Origin: Paenibacillus pabuli
Lineage (GTDB): Bacteria; Bacillota; Bacilli; Paenibacillales; Paenibacillaceae
NCBI RefSeq assembly: GCF_023101145.1
Contig: NZ_CP073714.1
Span: forward strand, 124,001 to 188,000
Reading direction: 5' to 3'
Length of the DNA: 64,000 nt
The stretch's first letter is position 1, and each line of letters opens with the position of its first letter. A program made the position numbers and the translations under genes. Shown in pieces: positions 9,927 through 23,395 of this stretch. The notes under the pieces were generated by a model. It searched no databases and had not been told where the DNA came from. It saw nothing but the letters and a program-made list of their open reading frames with translations.

Positions 9927-11252
9927 ATGGATCTACAAATTTCCGATTTGGAAGAAATGAAACTAACGGACCTCTACAAACTGGCCAAAAAATATCAAAT
10001 TCCCTACTACGGCACTTTAAAAAAGAAAGAATTGATCTTCGCTATATTACGTGCACAAGCTGAACAGAGTGGATTGATGTTCATGCAGGGTGTGCTCGAA
10101 ATTCTACCTGAGGGCTACGGATTCCTTCGTCCGATCAATTACCTGCCAAGTACGGAAGACATCTACATCTCAGCCTCACAGATTCGCAAGTTTGACCTAA
10201 GAACCGGTGACCTCGTATCAGGTAAGTGTAGAACACCTAAAGAAAACGAGCGATACTTCGGATTGCTGCAAGTCAACGCTGTAAATGGTGAGAATCCATC
10301 GGCGGCTGCGGAAAGACTTCACTTCCCGGCATTAACCCCATTGTACCCGCAGAAGAAACTGGTTCTCGAAACATCCCCCAACCATTTGTCCACACGCATT
10401 ATGGATGTGCTCGCCCCGGTCGGACTGGGACAGCGCGGATTGATCGTAGCACCTCCCAAAGCGGGTAAAACACTTCTCCTCAAAGAAATCGCCAACAGCA
10501 TCTCAACCAACAACCCGGAAATTGAACTATTTGTCCTGTTGATTGATGAACGTCCGGAAGAAGTTACGGATATGTCGCGTTCGGTTAAAGGGGAAGTTGT
10601 GGCTTCGACGTTCGATGAGCTGCCAGAGAACCACATCAAAGTTGCTGAATTGGTGCTGGAACGTGCTCTCCGCCTGGTTGAAGCGAAAAAAGATGTCGTT
10701 ATTCTGCTGGATAGCATTACGCGTCTTGCTCGTGCATACAACCTGGTCATCCCACCGTCCGGACGGACACTTAGTGGTGGTATTGACCCAGCAGCATTCC
10801 ATCGTCCGAAACGTTTCTTCGGTTCTGCACGGAATGTGGAAGAAGGCGGAAGCCTGACGATCCTGGCTACAGCGTTGATTGATACGGGATCACGTATGGA
10901 TGATATCATTTATGAAGAATTTAAAGGTACGGGCAATATGGAGCTTCATCTGGATCGTAAGCTGGCAGAGCGTCGTATTTTCCCGGCTATCGACATTCGT
11001 CGTTCCGGTACACGCCGCGAGGAAGTGTTGCTGAGCAAAGAAGAACTGGATACAATCTGGGCAATTCGTAAAAACATGAACGATTCCCACGACTTTGTCG
11101 AAGGCTTCTTGAAGAAACTGCGTAATAGCAAAACGAATGCTGAGTTCCTGGCGGCATTTGATACAGCTGGCAGCAGTCCGACCAGCAACTCCGGATCGAC
11201 TACGACTCGGCGCTCGCCAAGACAGACTGCGGCGTCCGGTACAACTACCTAG
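9927..11252 (+). CDS. rho: Transcription termination factor Rho
   Basis: Hexameric RNA helicase/ATPase that stops transcription of untranslated RNA. The 441 residues have the N-terminal Rho_N helix bundle ([23 protein letters not shown] region), a cold-shock-like primary RNA-binding domain (GYGFLRP), and the RecA-like core with Walker A APPKAGKT at 175-182 and Walker [17 protein letters not shown]. The last 25 or so residues form a Ser/Thr/Arg/Gln-rich tail (about 415-441) that extends past the usual end. ATG 9927 is preceded by a weak AGGTGG site at about 9914-9919. Order murA-rho-rpmE is Bacillus-like. Confidence 0.97.
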   Translation: MDLQISDLEEMKLTDLYKLAKKYQIPYYGTLKKKELIFAILRAQAEQSGLMFMQGVLEILPEGYGFLRPINYLPSTEDIYISASQIRKFDLRTGDLVSGKCRTPKENERYFGLLQVNAVNGENPSAAAERLHFPALTPLYPQKKLVLETSPNHLSTRIMDVLAPVGLGQRGLIVAPPKAGKTLLLKEIANSISTNNPEIELFVLLIDERPEEVTDMSRSVKGEVVASTFDELPENHIKVAELVLERALRLVEAKKDVVILLDSITRLARAYNLVIPPSGRTLSGGIDPAAFHRPKRFFGSARNVEEGGSLTILATALIDTGSRMDDIIYEEFKGTGNMELHLDRKLAERRIFPAIDIRRSGTRREEVLLSKEELDTIWAIRKNMNDSHDFVEGFLKKLRNSKTNAEFLAAFDTAGSSPTSNSGSTTTRRSPRQTAASGTTT

Positions 11253-11350
11253 CATGACGTCGTTGATTTAACACTAATTTTGCAGCCTTGCTGCTGGATT
11301 AACAATATACCCGTCGTTTGGTTTAACCCATTAGATGTGAGGAGAACATC

Positions 11351-12625
11351 ATGTATTTAGTATACGCAGATGAAAAAGGTAATGTATTTGATCATCCATC
11401 CCTGTACGGGCTTGCCCGCAGTGGAGATATGATCGTCGAAATTATGGAGGATGAACTGATTCCTTTGCCGGAAGGTGCAACGCTGGTTGGACTGCCGAGT
11501 ACACGGCCGATTGGTATGGACCCGGATACTGGCGAGATGCTGCCAATGCCTAGTGATACACAAGCGGTTGGGGCTTTGCTTCCGCAAGGATTCACTCGAT
11601 TGTGTCTCCCGGGTTATGTAAAGACGGATAAAGAGTACAAACTGCCTTTGTTCGGTTACTCGGCTGTTGTTTGGAAAGATGGTCAGTTTTACGTCACCGC
11701 CCGGATGTCGGATCACCCGGATCAATGGAATCCGCTGAACTGTGACCGGGATGACGTGCGCGCGGGTGTTAAACGTTTAACGAAGCGATATCCCGAAAAC
11801 CGTCTCTATACCCATCTGTCCAACTGTGCGCTCGGGTATGAATGCCTGACTTCGTCCAACACCTTCCTGAATCGTTGGGAAGGCGGCGTCCCGGTATCCT
11901 ATTCCTGCAACGCAGGCTGTTTCGGATGTATTTCGGAGCAACCGGATGACAGTGGCTTCGTTTCCCCGCAGACCCGGATGAATTTCCGTCCGCGTGTGGA
12001 CGAAATCGTTGAAGTCATGCTGGAGCACTTGAAGACACCGGAATCGATTATCAGCTTTGGTCAAGGTTGCGAAGGGGAGCCTTCCACGCAAGCCAAGTTG
12101 ATTATTGAAGCCATTCGTGAAGTACGCTCCATAACCGACATGGGATATATCAACATTAACACCAATGCGGGGTTGAATGACCATATCAGAGGCATTGTTG
12201 ATGCAGGGCTTGATCTAATGCGTGTAAGTACGATCAGTGCATTGGATGACCACTATAATGCTTACTACAAACCTCGTGGATATACACTGGCCAATGTGGA
12301 AAAATCGATGAAATACGCTGCTTCCCAGGGTGTGTATACGTCGATCAACTATTTGATCTTCCCGGGAGTAACGGATCGTGAGGAAGAGATTGAAGCGATG
12401 ATTGAGTTTGCGCGCAGAACCGATTTGCGTCTTATTCAAATGCGTAATCTTAATATAGACCCGGAGAGCTATCTGGAATTGATTCCTCCAGCCCAAGGTG
12501 ATATTTTGGGGATGAAGCAAATGATTGAGATTTTTGAGGAAGAGCTTCCAGATGTCGTGATCGGCTCCTATACGCACGTTCCTCCAGCTGGAATGGCGCG
12601 TCCGAAACGCCTAATCACCTCCTGA
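11351..12625 (+). CDS. Radical SAM protein of unknown function
   Basis: The 424 residues contain the radical SAM iron-sulfur motif CxxxCxxC (Cys186, Cys190, Cys193; SCNAGCFGC), so it probably cleaves S-adenosylmethionine to start radical chemistry. About 150 N-terminal residues precede the TIM-like core; other Cys at 131, 159 and 165 could bind a second cluster. Core landmarks include FGQGCEGEPS, ININTNAG and the C-terminal GSYTHVPPAG. ATG 11351 follows GTGAGGAG at about 11337-11344. It lies between rho and rpmE, where B. subtilis has no such gene to my knowledge. No partner peptide or substrate gene is adjacent, so the reaction is unknown. Confidence 0.85.
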   Translation: MYLVYADEKGNVFDHPSLYGLARSGDMIVEIMEDELIPLPEGATLVGLPSTRPIGMDPDTGEMLPMPSDTQAVGALLPQGFTRLCLPGYVKTDKEYKLPLFGYSAVVWKDGQFYVTARMSDHPDQWNPLNCDRDDVRAGVKRLTKRYPENRLYTHLSNCALGYECLTSSNTFLNRWEGGVPVSYSCNAGCFGCISEQPDDSGFVSPQTRMNFRPRVDEIVEVMLEHLKTPESIISFGQGCEGEPSTQAKLIIEAIREVRSITDMGYININTNAGLNDHIRGIVDAGLDLMRVSTISALDDHYNAYYKPRGYTLANVEKSMKYAASQGVYTSINYLIFPGVTDREEEIEAMIEFARRTDLRLIQMRNLNIDPESYLELIPPAQGDILGMKQMIEIFEEELPDVVIGSYTHVPPAGMARPKRLITS

Positions 12626-12635
12626 TAATAATGGA

Positions 12636-12664
12636 TTGCAACCGGCATAAGGCCGTGTTATAAT
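12636..12664 (+). promoter_or_regulatory. rpmE: Sigma-A promoter of rpmE
   Basis: TTGCAA (12636-12641), a 17-nt spacer, and a perfect TATAAT (12659-12664). It starts right after the radical SAM stop codon. A TCCGC/GCGGA hairpin (12692-12713) lies in the resulting leader. Confidence 0.85.
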
Positions 12665-12728
12665 CTTCGATGTTGTGCCATTTACTCTGGGTCCGCTTGA
12701 GGCTCAGGGCGGAAAGAGGTGAAAGGTA

Positions 12729-12926
12729 ATGAAAGCAGCAATTCATCCTAAATACACGATTGGTCAAGTATCTTGCGCTTGCGGGAATACATTTGAGACT
12801 GGTTCGGTTAAAGACGGACTTCGTGTAGAGATTTGCTCCGCGTGCCACCCGTTCTTCACCGGTAAACAGAAGTTTATCGATGCTGGCGGCCGTGTTGATC
12901 GTTTCAAGAAAAAATACGGAATCTAA
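12729..12926 (+). CDS. rpmE: 50S ribosomal protein L31, zinc-binding type
   Basis: 65-residue large-subunit protein. Four Cys at 16, 18, 36 and 39 (SCACGN, CSACHP) form the zinc site of the C+ type, which in B. subtilis is replaced by a zinc-free paralogue during zinc starvation. The KYTIG start and [17 protein letters not shown] segment are typical of L31. The ATG follows AGAGGTGAAAGG. A consensus promoter and a strong terminator make it a single-gene unit, next to rho as in Bacillus. Confidence 0.97.
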   Translation: MKAAIHPKYTIGQVSCACGNTFETGSVKDGLRVEICSACHPFFTGKQKFIDAGGRVDRFKKKYGI

Positions 12927-12970
12927 TTCAGCGATTCCTTGGGAATTGTCTGACTATTACATCCAAATCA

Positions 12971-12996
12971 CCTCTGCCGTCTCGGCAGGGGTTTTT
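12971..12996 (+). terminator. rpmE: rpmE terminator
   Basis: CCTCTGCCG (12971-12979) pairs with CGGCAGGGG (12983-12991) with one wobble and a three-base loop, then five T. Confidence 0.9.
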
Positions 12997-13037
12997 ATAT
13001 GTTTTTATGTGTTTATACCGCTGCTTTTTCGCTCTGG

Positions 13038-13066
13038 TTGCAATTTGGACTACCATACGTTATACT
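13038..13066 (+). promoter_or_regulatory. scr: Promoter of the SRP RNA gene
   Basis: TTGCAA (13038-13043), 17 nt, TATACT (13061-13066). It predicts a start near 13073, where the conserved 5' end of the SRP RNA begins. Confidence 0.8.
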
Positions 13067-13072
13067 ATTTCT

Positions 13073-13345
13073 TACCGTGCTAGATGGGGAGGTAGCGGTG
13101 CCCTGTAACTCGCAATCCGCTATAGCGAGGTTGAATTCCTGCTAGAGGTTTTGTCGATGTGAGGTTTGGTCCCTTAACGTGGTGTTGACGGTTGGGTCCT
13201 CCGCAATGAGTACTCATGAACCTGGTCAGGTCCGGAAGGAAGCAGCCATAAGTGAGATCACTCTTGTGCCGGAGGGTCGCCTAGCCCGAGCTGTTGTTAA
13301 GGGGTGCCACTTGGATCGCAATTATCGATAGCAGGTGCACGGCTT
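13073..13345 (+). ncRNA. scr: Signal recognition particle RNA, large Bacillus-type (scRNA)
   Basis: About 270 nt with the Alu-domain block GGGGAGGTAGCGGTGCCCTG near the 5' end and the Ffh-binding domain IV: GGTCAGGTCCGGAAGGAAGCAGCC with a GGAA tetraloop and the asymmetric AGCAGCC loop (about 13226-13250). The termini pair: CCGTGC near 13075 with GCACGG at 13337-13342. The large form with an Alu domain is typical of Bacillus-group Firmicutes. It acts with Ffh to target membrane and secreted proteins. scr directly before dnaX is the B. subtilis arrangement. The exact 3' end may differ by a few bases. Confidence 0.93.
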
Positions 13346-13360
13346 ACCCTTTAAATGTAG

Positions 13361-13396
13361 AGACCTTTGCAGTTGTATGTATGCAGAGGTCTTTTT
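13361..13396 (+). terminator. scr: SRP RNA terminator
   Basis: AGACCTTTGCA (13361-13371) pairs with TGCAGAGGTCT (13382-13392) with one wobble, followed by T. Confidence 0.9.
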
Positions 13397-13437
13397 GATA
13401 TGTTTAAAAAAACCAAGCATGATGAGTCAGATAAAGT

Positions 13438-13465
13438 TTGGATTCACCCTGGAATATAGTATAAT
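13438..13465 (+). promoter_or_regulatory. dnaX: Promoter of the dnaX operon
   Basis: TTGGAT (13438-13443), 16 nt, TATAAT (13460-13465), about 45 nt ahead of the dnaX start. Confidence 0.7.
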
Positions 13466-13515
13466 GGGGGAACGACAAAGGACTCGAATGCGAAGTGGAA
13501 GGAAGGTAACGCATC

Positions 13516-15276
13516 ATGGAGCATATCGCGTTATACCGGGCTTGGCGTCCCCAGTCGTTTCAAGATATGGTGGGACAACAGCATATTATTCAGACCTTGC
13601 AGAACGCGATTCGTGAACAGCGGACTTCCCATGCCTACTTGTTTAGCGGGCCCAGAGGAACAGGGAAGACGAGTGCCGCCAAGATTTTGGCCAAAGCTGT
13701 AAACTGCGAACGCGGGCCTGCGCCTGAGCCTTGTAACGAGTGTGAAGCTTGCCGCAGGATTACGACTGGCGCTGTGATGGATGTGCAAGAAATTGATGCC
13801 GCATCCAATCGTGGCGTTGAAGAAATCCGCGATCTTCGGGAAAAGGTGAAATACGCCCCGACTGAAGTCCGGCAGAAAGTGTATATTATTGACGAAGTGC
13901 ACATGCTGACGACAGAGGCATTCAATGCGCTGCTCAAAACATTGGAAGAGCCTCCGCCCCATGTGATGTTTATTTTGGCAACAACAGAGCCCCATCGTCT
14001 TCCGGCGACGATTATTTCTCGCTGTCAGCGATTTGATTTTCGCCGGGTGTCCCTGGAAGAACAGACAGCACGACTCACGCTGATTTGTGAACAGGAAGGC
14101 ATGGAAGCCGATCAGGATGCGCTCCAGTATATCGCTCGCTTGTCTGACGGAGGGATGAGGGACGCACTTAGTGTTCTGGATCAGATCTCTTCCTTTACAG
14201 ATGGAAGGGTAACCTATCAGCAGGTTATGGATATGACAGGAGGTATTCCTTCCGAACAGTTTGCAAAGTTGGCTGCTTCTCTGCTCAAAGGCGATGTAGG
14301 TCATATTTTGCAAATGATCGAAGGGTTCATGCATGAAGGTAAGAGTGCAGACAAGTGCATGGAAAATTTGCTTTATTATTTCCGTGATTTGCTTATGATT
14401 AAGATGGTGCCGGATGCAGATAAACTGACGGATCGGGTGCTTAATCCCGAGTCGTTCCGTGATATGGCAGAATCATTCACCAAGGAACAGCTGTTCCAGA
14501 TGATTGATACCCTTAACAGGTACCAGAGTGAGATGAAATATGCAGTACAGCCGCAGACGCTGTTTGAAGTAGCTCTTCTTAAACTTTGCAGTATTCCTGC
14601 TCAAGGGGCGTCATCCGTTCAGATGACGGGTTCGGTCGGCGCTGCACCTGTTGCATCCGCGCCAGCGGATGGTGGGGAGATCAACCGACTGAAGCAACAG
14701 CTTGCTGAACTGGAGAAAAAGCTGGATCGCGCGCTTAAGGGTGGTTTGTCTGGTGGGGAGGCTGCATCAAGTGCTCCTTCACGTCCGGCAACAAGAGCTC
14801 CGGTGTCGAGAGGCAATTCGCCAGCGAAGCTACCTGCACAGCTGGATCAGTATGTTGCGCGTAAAGGATCTCCTGAGTTTGTGGAGGTCAGCAAGAAGTG
14901 GGGGCAGATCCTGCAGCGTGTAAAAGAAGAGAAAGTAACTGTTCACGCCTGGTTTATGGATGGTGAACCGGTATCGGTGCTGGAAGATAATGTTCTGGTG
15001 GCGTTTAAGAACAACATCCATCGTGAAACTACGGAGAAGCAGGCTAATCGTGAAGTGATTGAACGGGTGCTATCTGAACAGCTTGGACGTTCAGCGCGTC
15101 TGGTGACGATGATGCTCAAAGATTGGACCGGAGCAATGGAAGGAGCTGCTGAAACGCCAAAGGAGGACTTTAAGCTTGAACCTGAGCATGAAGACGGCGG
15201 TTCAGGCAACAAACAGCCTTGGATTGATGAAGCCATCCAGCTCTTTGGTGAGGATCTTGTGGTAATCAAAGAATAG
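13516..15276 (+). CDS. dnaX: DNA polymerase III subunits gamma/tau (clamp loader)
   Basis: AAA+ subunit of the clamp loader that loads the beta clamp and organises the replisome. The 586 residues show Walker A GPRGTGKT at 45-52, four zinc Cys (64, 73, 76, 79), Walker B in VYIIDEVHML, and the SRC sensor segment IISRCQRFDFRR. An Ala/Ser/Pro-rich linker (about 370-450) leads to the tau-type C-terminal domain. No E. coli-type slippery heptamer was found; the closest run, GAG AAA AAG, is not canonical, so this probably makes the tau form only. AGGAAGG precedes the ATG. It heads the unit dnaX-yaaK-recR. Confidence 0.95.
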   Translation: MEHIALYRAWRPQSFQDMVGQQHIIQTLQNAIREQRTSHAYLFSGPRGTGKTSAAKILAKAVNCERGPAPEPCNECEACRRITTGAVMDVQEIDAASNRGVEEIRDLREKVKYAPTEVRQKVYIIDEVHMLTTEAFNALLKTLEEPPPHVMFILATTEPHRLPATIISRCQRFDFRRVSLEEQTARLTLICEQEGMEADQDALQYIARLSDGGMRDALSVLDQISSFTDGRVTYQQVMDMTGGIPSEQFAKLAASLLKGDVGHILQMIEGFMHEGKSADKCMENLLYYFRDLLMIKMVPDADKLTDRVLNPESFRDMAESFTKEQLFQMIDTLNRYQSEMKYAVQPQTLFEVALLKLCSIPAQGASSVQMTGSVGAAPVASAPADGGEINRLKQQLAELEKKLDRALKGGLSGGEAASSAPSRPATRAPVSRGNSPAKLPAQLDQYVARKGSPEFVEVSKKWGQILQRVKEEKVTVHAWFMDGEPVSVLEDNVLVAFKNNIHRETTEKQANREVIERVLSEQLGRSARLVTMMLKDWTGAMEGAAETPKEDFKLEPEHEDGGSGNKQPWIDEAIQLFGEDLVVIKE

Positions 15277-15324
15277 ATATACATGCGCCTGGCGCGATAA
15301 CTATACCAAAGGAGATGAATAATC

Positions 15325-15636
15325 ATGAACAACATGAACCAAATGATGAAACAAGTGAAGAAAATGCAGGAGCAAATGCTGAAAGCACAGGAGGAGTTGG
15401 CGGACAAAACAGTCCAAGGCACTTCCGGTGGCGGTGTTGTAACTGCTGAAGTTAACGGACACAAGAAATTGCTGGCTATCACTATCAAGCCAGAAGCGGT
15501 TGATCCAGAAGATGTAGAAATGCTGCAGGATTTGGTTATGACAGCAGTCAATGACGCAATGACCAAAGCGGATGAAATTGCGAACCAGGATATGGGTAAA
15601 TTCACAGGTGGCATGAAAATTCCGGGATTATTTTAA
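15325..15636 (+). CDS. yaaK: Nucleoid-associated protein, YbaB/EbfC family
   Basis: 103-residue dimeric DNA-binding protein of the YbaB family. An N-terminal Met/Gln/Lys-rich coiled helix ([17 protein letters not shown]) is followed by the beta-hairpin [15 protein letters not shown] and a C-terminal helix. A good AAAGGAGATG site precedes the ATG. It lies between dnaX and recR as in most bacteria, which suggests a link to replication or repair, though its molecular role is not settled. Confidence 0.93.
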   Translation: MNNMNQMMKQVKKMQEQMLKAQEELADKTVQGTSGGGVVTAEVNGHKKLLAITIKPEAVDPEDVEMLQDLVMTAVNDAMTKADEIANQDMGKFTGGMKIPGLF

Positions 15637-15670
15637 TTTAAATTGATCCTATCAAAGGAGACGCAATCGA

Positions 15671-16270
15671 TTGTATTATCCCGAACCGATAGCGAAGCTG
15701 ATTGACGCCTTCACCCGTTTGCCGGGTGTTGGCCCCAAGACTGCAGCGCGACTAGCTTTTCATGTGCTTAACATGAAGGAAGATGACGTTATTGATTTTG
15801 CCAAAGCACTCGTCAGTGTGAAGCGGAATCTTCATTACTGTTCGGTGTGTTGTAATATTACGGATACTGACCCGTGTCGGATCTGTCAGGATAAGTCCAG
15901 GGATGTCTCGGTAATCTGTGTAGTTCAGGATTCCAAAGATTTGGTGGCTATGGAGCGTACCAAGGAATTTGATGGATACTATCATGTGCTGCAGGGTGCA
16001 ATCTCTCCTATGGAGGGAATAGGTCCGGATGATATCCGTCTGAAGGAACTTTTGACCCGTTTGAGCGATGAACGAGTTAAAGAACTGATTCTGGCTACAA
16101 ATCCGAATATCGAAGGTGAGGCCACGGCGATGTATATTTCCCGTCTGGTCCGTCCGTTTGAGATCTCGGTGACTCGGATTGCCCATGGATTGCCTGTTGG
16201 AGGCGACTTGGAGTATGCGGATGAAGTGACTCTTTCCAAAGCGCTGGAAGGGCGCAGGGAAATGAGATAG
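15671..16270 (+). CDS. recR: Recombination mediator protein RecR
   Basis: Works with RecF/RecO to load RecA on single-stranded DNA at gaps. The 199 residues contain an N-terminal helix-hairpin-helix ([17 protein letters not shown]), a zinc finger of Cys57, 60, 69 and 72, and a Toprim domain ([13 protein letters not shown] to [13 protein letters not shown]). The start is TTG 15671, preceded by AAAGGAGA at about 15655-15662; no in-frame ATG would leave the helix-hairpin-helix intact. It is full length for the family. Confidence 0.96.
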   Translation: MYYPEPIAKLIDAFTRLPGVGPKTAARLAFHVLNMKEDDVIDFAKALVSVKRNLHYCSVCCNITDTDPCRICQDKSRDVSVICVVQDSKDLVAMERTKEFDGYYHVLQGAISPMEGIGPDDIRLKELLTRLSDERVKELILATNPNIEGEATAMYISRLVRPFEISVTRIAHGLPVGGDLEYADEVTLSKALEGRREMR

Positions 16271-16345
16271 CTTTGATTAATGAGAGTGTGCATATATAAT
16301 GATTTATTTTCTTAAGCAAAGACATAGATAAATTTCGATTACTTG

Positions 16346-16371
16346 GAGAGCCCTTTAGGCTCTCTTTTTTT
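16346..16371 (+). terminator. recR: Terminator after recR
   Basis: GAGAGCC (16346-16352) pairs with GGCTCTC (16358-16364), followed by seven T and a further T-rich stretch. Confidence 0.9.
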
Positions 16372-16559
16372 GTTTTTTTTACTCGTTTTAACATGGGTTA
16401 CATGTGAAATCTCTCATTTCTACGGATATATATGTAGATGCAAAGAATTGCGTGATATCAAATTAACGATTCATAAAATGAATCGGTTCAGTTCTAAGTT
16501 TGTCCCTTCGCTGATATGTATGAGAATGTGCTGTATTGATCAGGAGAGGGGGAGTACTG

Positions 16560-16835
16560 ATGTTTACATGGAGAAATGCAGGAAGATCAATGGAGAAGCG
16601 TGAAAGAATGCTAAAGGAGATGGAAGAGGAGCAGATTTATTCAGATATACAGAAAGCCAAGGCGGAGTGGGAACGGGCGGTTAGACAGTTTGAAGAGGCG
16701 CAGGGGCAAGATGAGATCGATTATGCGATCTATGTGTTGGAGGCTGCGGAGCGTAAATATCAGATTCACTTGAAGCGTGCTAAACGTATAGGGGTTAAAA
16801 GAGAAGTTGTTGGTGATCGGGGAATGGGTGTGTAG
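16560..16835 (+). CDS. yaaL: YaaL-like DUF2508 protein
   Basis: 91 residues, highly charged and helical (RMLKEMEEEQIYSDIQKAKAEWERA...), with the DEIDYAIYVLEAAERKYQIHLKRAK segment typical of DUF2508. ATG 16560 follows AGGAGAGGGGGAG at 16542-16554; an upstream in-frame start at 16536 would lie before this site. B. subtilis has yaaL in the same place between recR and bofA. Function unknown. The terminator upstream implies its own promoter, which I could not place. Confidence 0.75.
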   Translation: MFTWRNAGRSMEKRERMLKEMEEEQIYSDIQKAKAEWERAVRQFEEAQGQDEIDYAIYVLEAAERKYQIHLKRAKRIGVKREVVGDRGMGV

Positions 16836-16872
16836 CTAGCAGTGTGATATTCATTTGTTGGGGGTGTTGGGT

Positions 16873-17142
16873 ATGAAGAGTCTTATATTGGGTATTGTGC
16901 TTGTTTTGTCTTTACTGGGGTTGGTAATCATATTGTTTAGAAAACGAATTGGGCTATCCTTCTTTACCTCATTCGGGATCCATCTAGTCTTGGCTGCGGT
17001 GGGGATATATGTCGTTAATTATTCAGGGTGGATCACCGGAACTTACATTCCACTGAACCCTGCCACTATAGGCACTGTAAGCATTCTGGGATTGCCGGGT
17101 GTTGGATTGTTATTGGGTTTAAAAATTTCTTTGTTTGGGTAG
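16873..17142 (+). CDS. bofA: Pro-sigma-K processing inhibitor BofA
   Basis: 89-residue membrane protein with two or three hydrophobic segments (SLILGIVLVLSLLGLVIIL; FGIHLVLAAVGIYVV) and the conserved C-terminal region TIGTVSILGLPGVGLLL. In B. subtilis BofA holds the SpoIVFB protease inactive in the outer forespore membrane until the sigma-K checkpoint. ATG 16873 is preferred over TTG 16855 because GGGGGTG (16860-16866) precedes it and the length then fits the family. It precedes an rRNA operon, as in B. subtilis. Confidence 0.85.
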   Translation: MKSLILGIVLVLSLLGLVIILFRKRIGLSFFTSFGIHLVLAAVGIYVVNYSGWITGTYIPLNPATIGTVSILGLPGVGLLLGLKISLFG

Positions 17143-17261
17143 TTGACTCCTGGAATGTTTATATGGTACATTATATCTCGTTGCTTTGCTTGCTTGGTTA
17201 AATGCTTTTGACGAAATTCACGGGTTCGATAAGAGCTCGAAAAAAGAATTTCAAAAAAAGC

Positions 17262-17291
17262 TTGACTGAAACAAACGAAGTATGGTATATT
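17262..17291 (+). promoter_or_regulatory. rRNA operon promoter
   Basis: TTGACT (17262-17267), 18 nt, TATATT (17286-17291). The 17143-17460 gap holds this promoter and the 16S leader, which has two small hairpins (GATCTTGC/GCAAGATC and GAGATT/AATCTC) and one arm of the 16S processing stem. Confidence 0.7.
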
Positions 17292-17357
17292 ATAAAAGTC
17301 GCCGCTGAGAGAAAATGGTGACGAAAAAACGAGAAAAAACATCAAGTTTGATCTTTG

Positions 17358-17377
17358 AAAACTGAACAACGAGTGAG
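17358..17377 (+). other. 5' arm of the 16S rRNA processing stem
   Basis: This 20-nt stretch (AAAACTGA..GAGTGAG) is complementary, with one mismatch, to 19078-19097 just after the 16S gene. Pairing would bring both ends of pre-16S together as an RNase III type substrate. Confidence 0.75.
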
Positions 17378-17460
17378 TAATGATCTTGCTTGCAAGATCG
17401 ATAAATTGAGATTTTTAATCTCGTCAGATTCAAAATGAGCTTATCGCTCTTTTCAATACT

Positions 17461-19015
<1,555 letters not shown>

Positions 19016-19119
19016 TGGAGAATCGTTTCCCGCAGCGGAAACATTCAAATATCAAATCTAGCCAGGTCGGCTAGTTGCTCACTCGTTGCTCAGTTTTGAG
19101 AGCTCAAACTCTCAAACGT

Positions 19120-19236
19120 TTGGTGGCGATAGCGAAGGGGTTCCACACGTTCCCATCCCGAACACGACCGTTAAGCCCTTCAGCGTCGATGGTACTTGGA
19201 CCGCAGGGTCCTGGGAGAGTAGAACGCCGCCAAGCG
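19120..19236 (+). rRNA. 5S ribosomal RNA located between 16S and 23S
   Basis: About 117 nt beginning TTTGGTGGCGATAGCGAAGG and ending near GAACGCCGCCAAGC, whose ends pair. The internal CCCATCCCGAACACGACCGTTAAG loop is diagnostic of 5S. It sits about 105 nt after the 16S end and before tRNA-Ile, whereas bacterial operons usually place 5S after 23S. No 5S is seen after this 23S gene. Confidence 0.95.
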
Positions 19237-19272
19237 TAAACCCATTACGGGTTTCAATATAATATATAATGT

Positions 19273-19349
19273 GGGCCCTTAGCTCAGTTGGTTAGAGCGC
19301 ACCTCTGATAAGGGTGAGGCCGGTGGTTCGAGTCCACCAGGGCCCACCA
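19273..19349 (+). tRNA. tRNA-Ile (GAT)
   Basis: 77 nt. Acceptor GGGCCCT pairs with AGGGCCC, anticodon loop CTGATAA, T-loop GGTTCGAGTCC, and CCA is encoded. It is in the 16S-23S spacer. Confidence 0.97.
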
Positions 19350-19439
19350 TTTAACTTCATAAGTATTTTGTATGCGGGGTCCCCGGAAAGTAATCGGAAT
19401 CGACTTCGTAGGCATACTTCACTTTTTGGGGTGAAATTC

Positions 19440-19515
19440 GGGGCCATAGCTCAGCTGGGAGAGCGCCTGCCTTGCAAGCAGGAGGTCAGCGGTTCGATCC
19501 CGCTTGGCTCCACCA
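19440..19515 (+). tRNA. tRNA-Ala (TGC)
   Basis: 76 nt. Acceptor GGGGCCA pairs with TGGCTCC, anticodon loop CTTGCAA, and CCA is encoded. Ile and Ala tRNAs in the spacer are a common pair. Confidence 0.97.
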
Positions 19516-19718
19516 ACAAGATTTTACAAGCTTGTTCTTTGAAAACTAGATATCGAAACGAAATATGCGAATTAGAACATTCCTTTTTAGCTGAACTTGT
19601 GTATAACAAGTTTAATAAATTGGTACTTAATTGCTTTTGCGATGGTATTGAATGGGAGCGACTTTTGGCTTTGCGTAAGCAAAACAAGGGAAGCGAGCAG
19701 TCAAAACCGGAGCAAACT

Positions 19719-22642
<2,924 letters not shown>

Positions 22643-22730
22643 AAATATGCAAGTTGTAAGTCGCAGATTTCGTTTCGGATCTAGTTTTCAGGGAGCAATC
22701 CTTGTAAGCATTGTTCATGATTGTCTATTT

Positions 22731-22822
22731 GGAGAGATACCCAAGTGGCTATAAGGGGACCCTCTGCTAAGGGGTTAGACTGCGTAAGCGGTGCGAGGGT
22801 TCGAATCCCTCTCTCTCCGCCA
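22731..22822 (+). tRNA. tRNA-Ser (GCT)
   Basis: 92-nt class II tRNA with a long variable arm, anticodon GCT in CTCTGCTAAG, and encoded CCA. It is first of eight tRNA genes following 23S. Confidence 0.96.
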
Positions 22823-22867
22823 TCTTTACCTTAAGATGGACAAGCAATCAAGTTCAATTATTAATAT

Positions 22868-22944
22868 GGCGGTGTAGCTCAGCTGGCTAGAGCGTACGGT
22901 TCATACCCGTGAGGTCGGGGGTTCGATCCCCTCCGCCGCTACCA
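22868..22944 (+). tRNA. tRNA-Met (CAT), elongator type
   Basis: 77 nt with acceptor GGCGGTG/CGCCGCT (a G-U pair at 1:72), anticodon loop TTCATAC and encoded CCA. It lacks the three G-C anticodon-stem pairs of an initiator. A tRNA-Ile with a modified CAT anticodon is not fully excluded. Confidence 0.93.
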
Positions 22945-22953
22945 TATTACCCA

Positions 22954-23029
22954 GGAGGCTTAGCTCAGCTGGGAGAGCATCTGCCTTACAAGCAGAGGGT
23001 CGGGGGTTCGATCCCCTCAGCCTCCACCA
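22954..23029 (+). tRNA. tRNA-Val (TAC)
   Basis: 76 nt, acceptor GGAGGCT/AGCCTCC, anticodon loop CTTACAA, encoded CCA. Confidence 0.97.
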
Positions 23030-23034
23030 TATAC

Positions 23035-23110
<76 letters not shown>

Positions 23111-23119
23111 TTAATGCCT

Positions 23120-23197
23120 GGAACCGTGGTGTAGTTGGCCTAACATGCCTGCCTGTCACGCAGGAGATCGCGGGTTCGAATCCCGTCGGTTCCGCCA
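23120..23197 (+). tRNA. tRNA-Asp (GTC)
   Basis: 78 nt, acceptor GGAACCG/CGGTTCC, anticodon loop CTGTCAC, encoded CCA. Confidence 0.97.
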
Positions 23198-23217
23198 TTA
23201 ATACCAAAATTAAATAA

Positions 23218-23293
<76 letters not shown>

Positions 23294-23302
23294 TGTAATC
23301 CT

Positions 23303-23388
23303 GGAGGATTAGCGAAGTGGCCAAACGCATCAGACTGTAAATCTGCTCCCGTACGGGTTCGGTGGTTCGAATCCATCATCCTCCACCA
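23303..23388 (+). tRNA. tRNA-Tyr (GTA)
   Basis: 86-nt class II tRNA, acceptor GGAGGAT/ATCCTCC, anticodon loop CTGTAAA, long variable arm, encoded CCA. Confidence 0.97.
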
Positions 23389-23395
23389 GTTTTTT

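Noticed and set aside
14700..14730. Programmed frameshift in dnaX producing a gamma subunit
   Set aside because: The run is GAG AAA AAG, not the A AAA AAG heptamer, and no strong downstream stem was seen.
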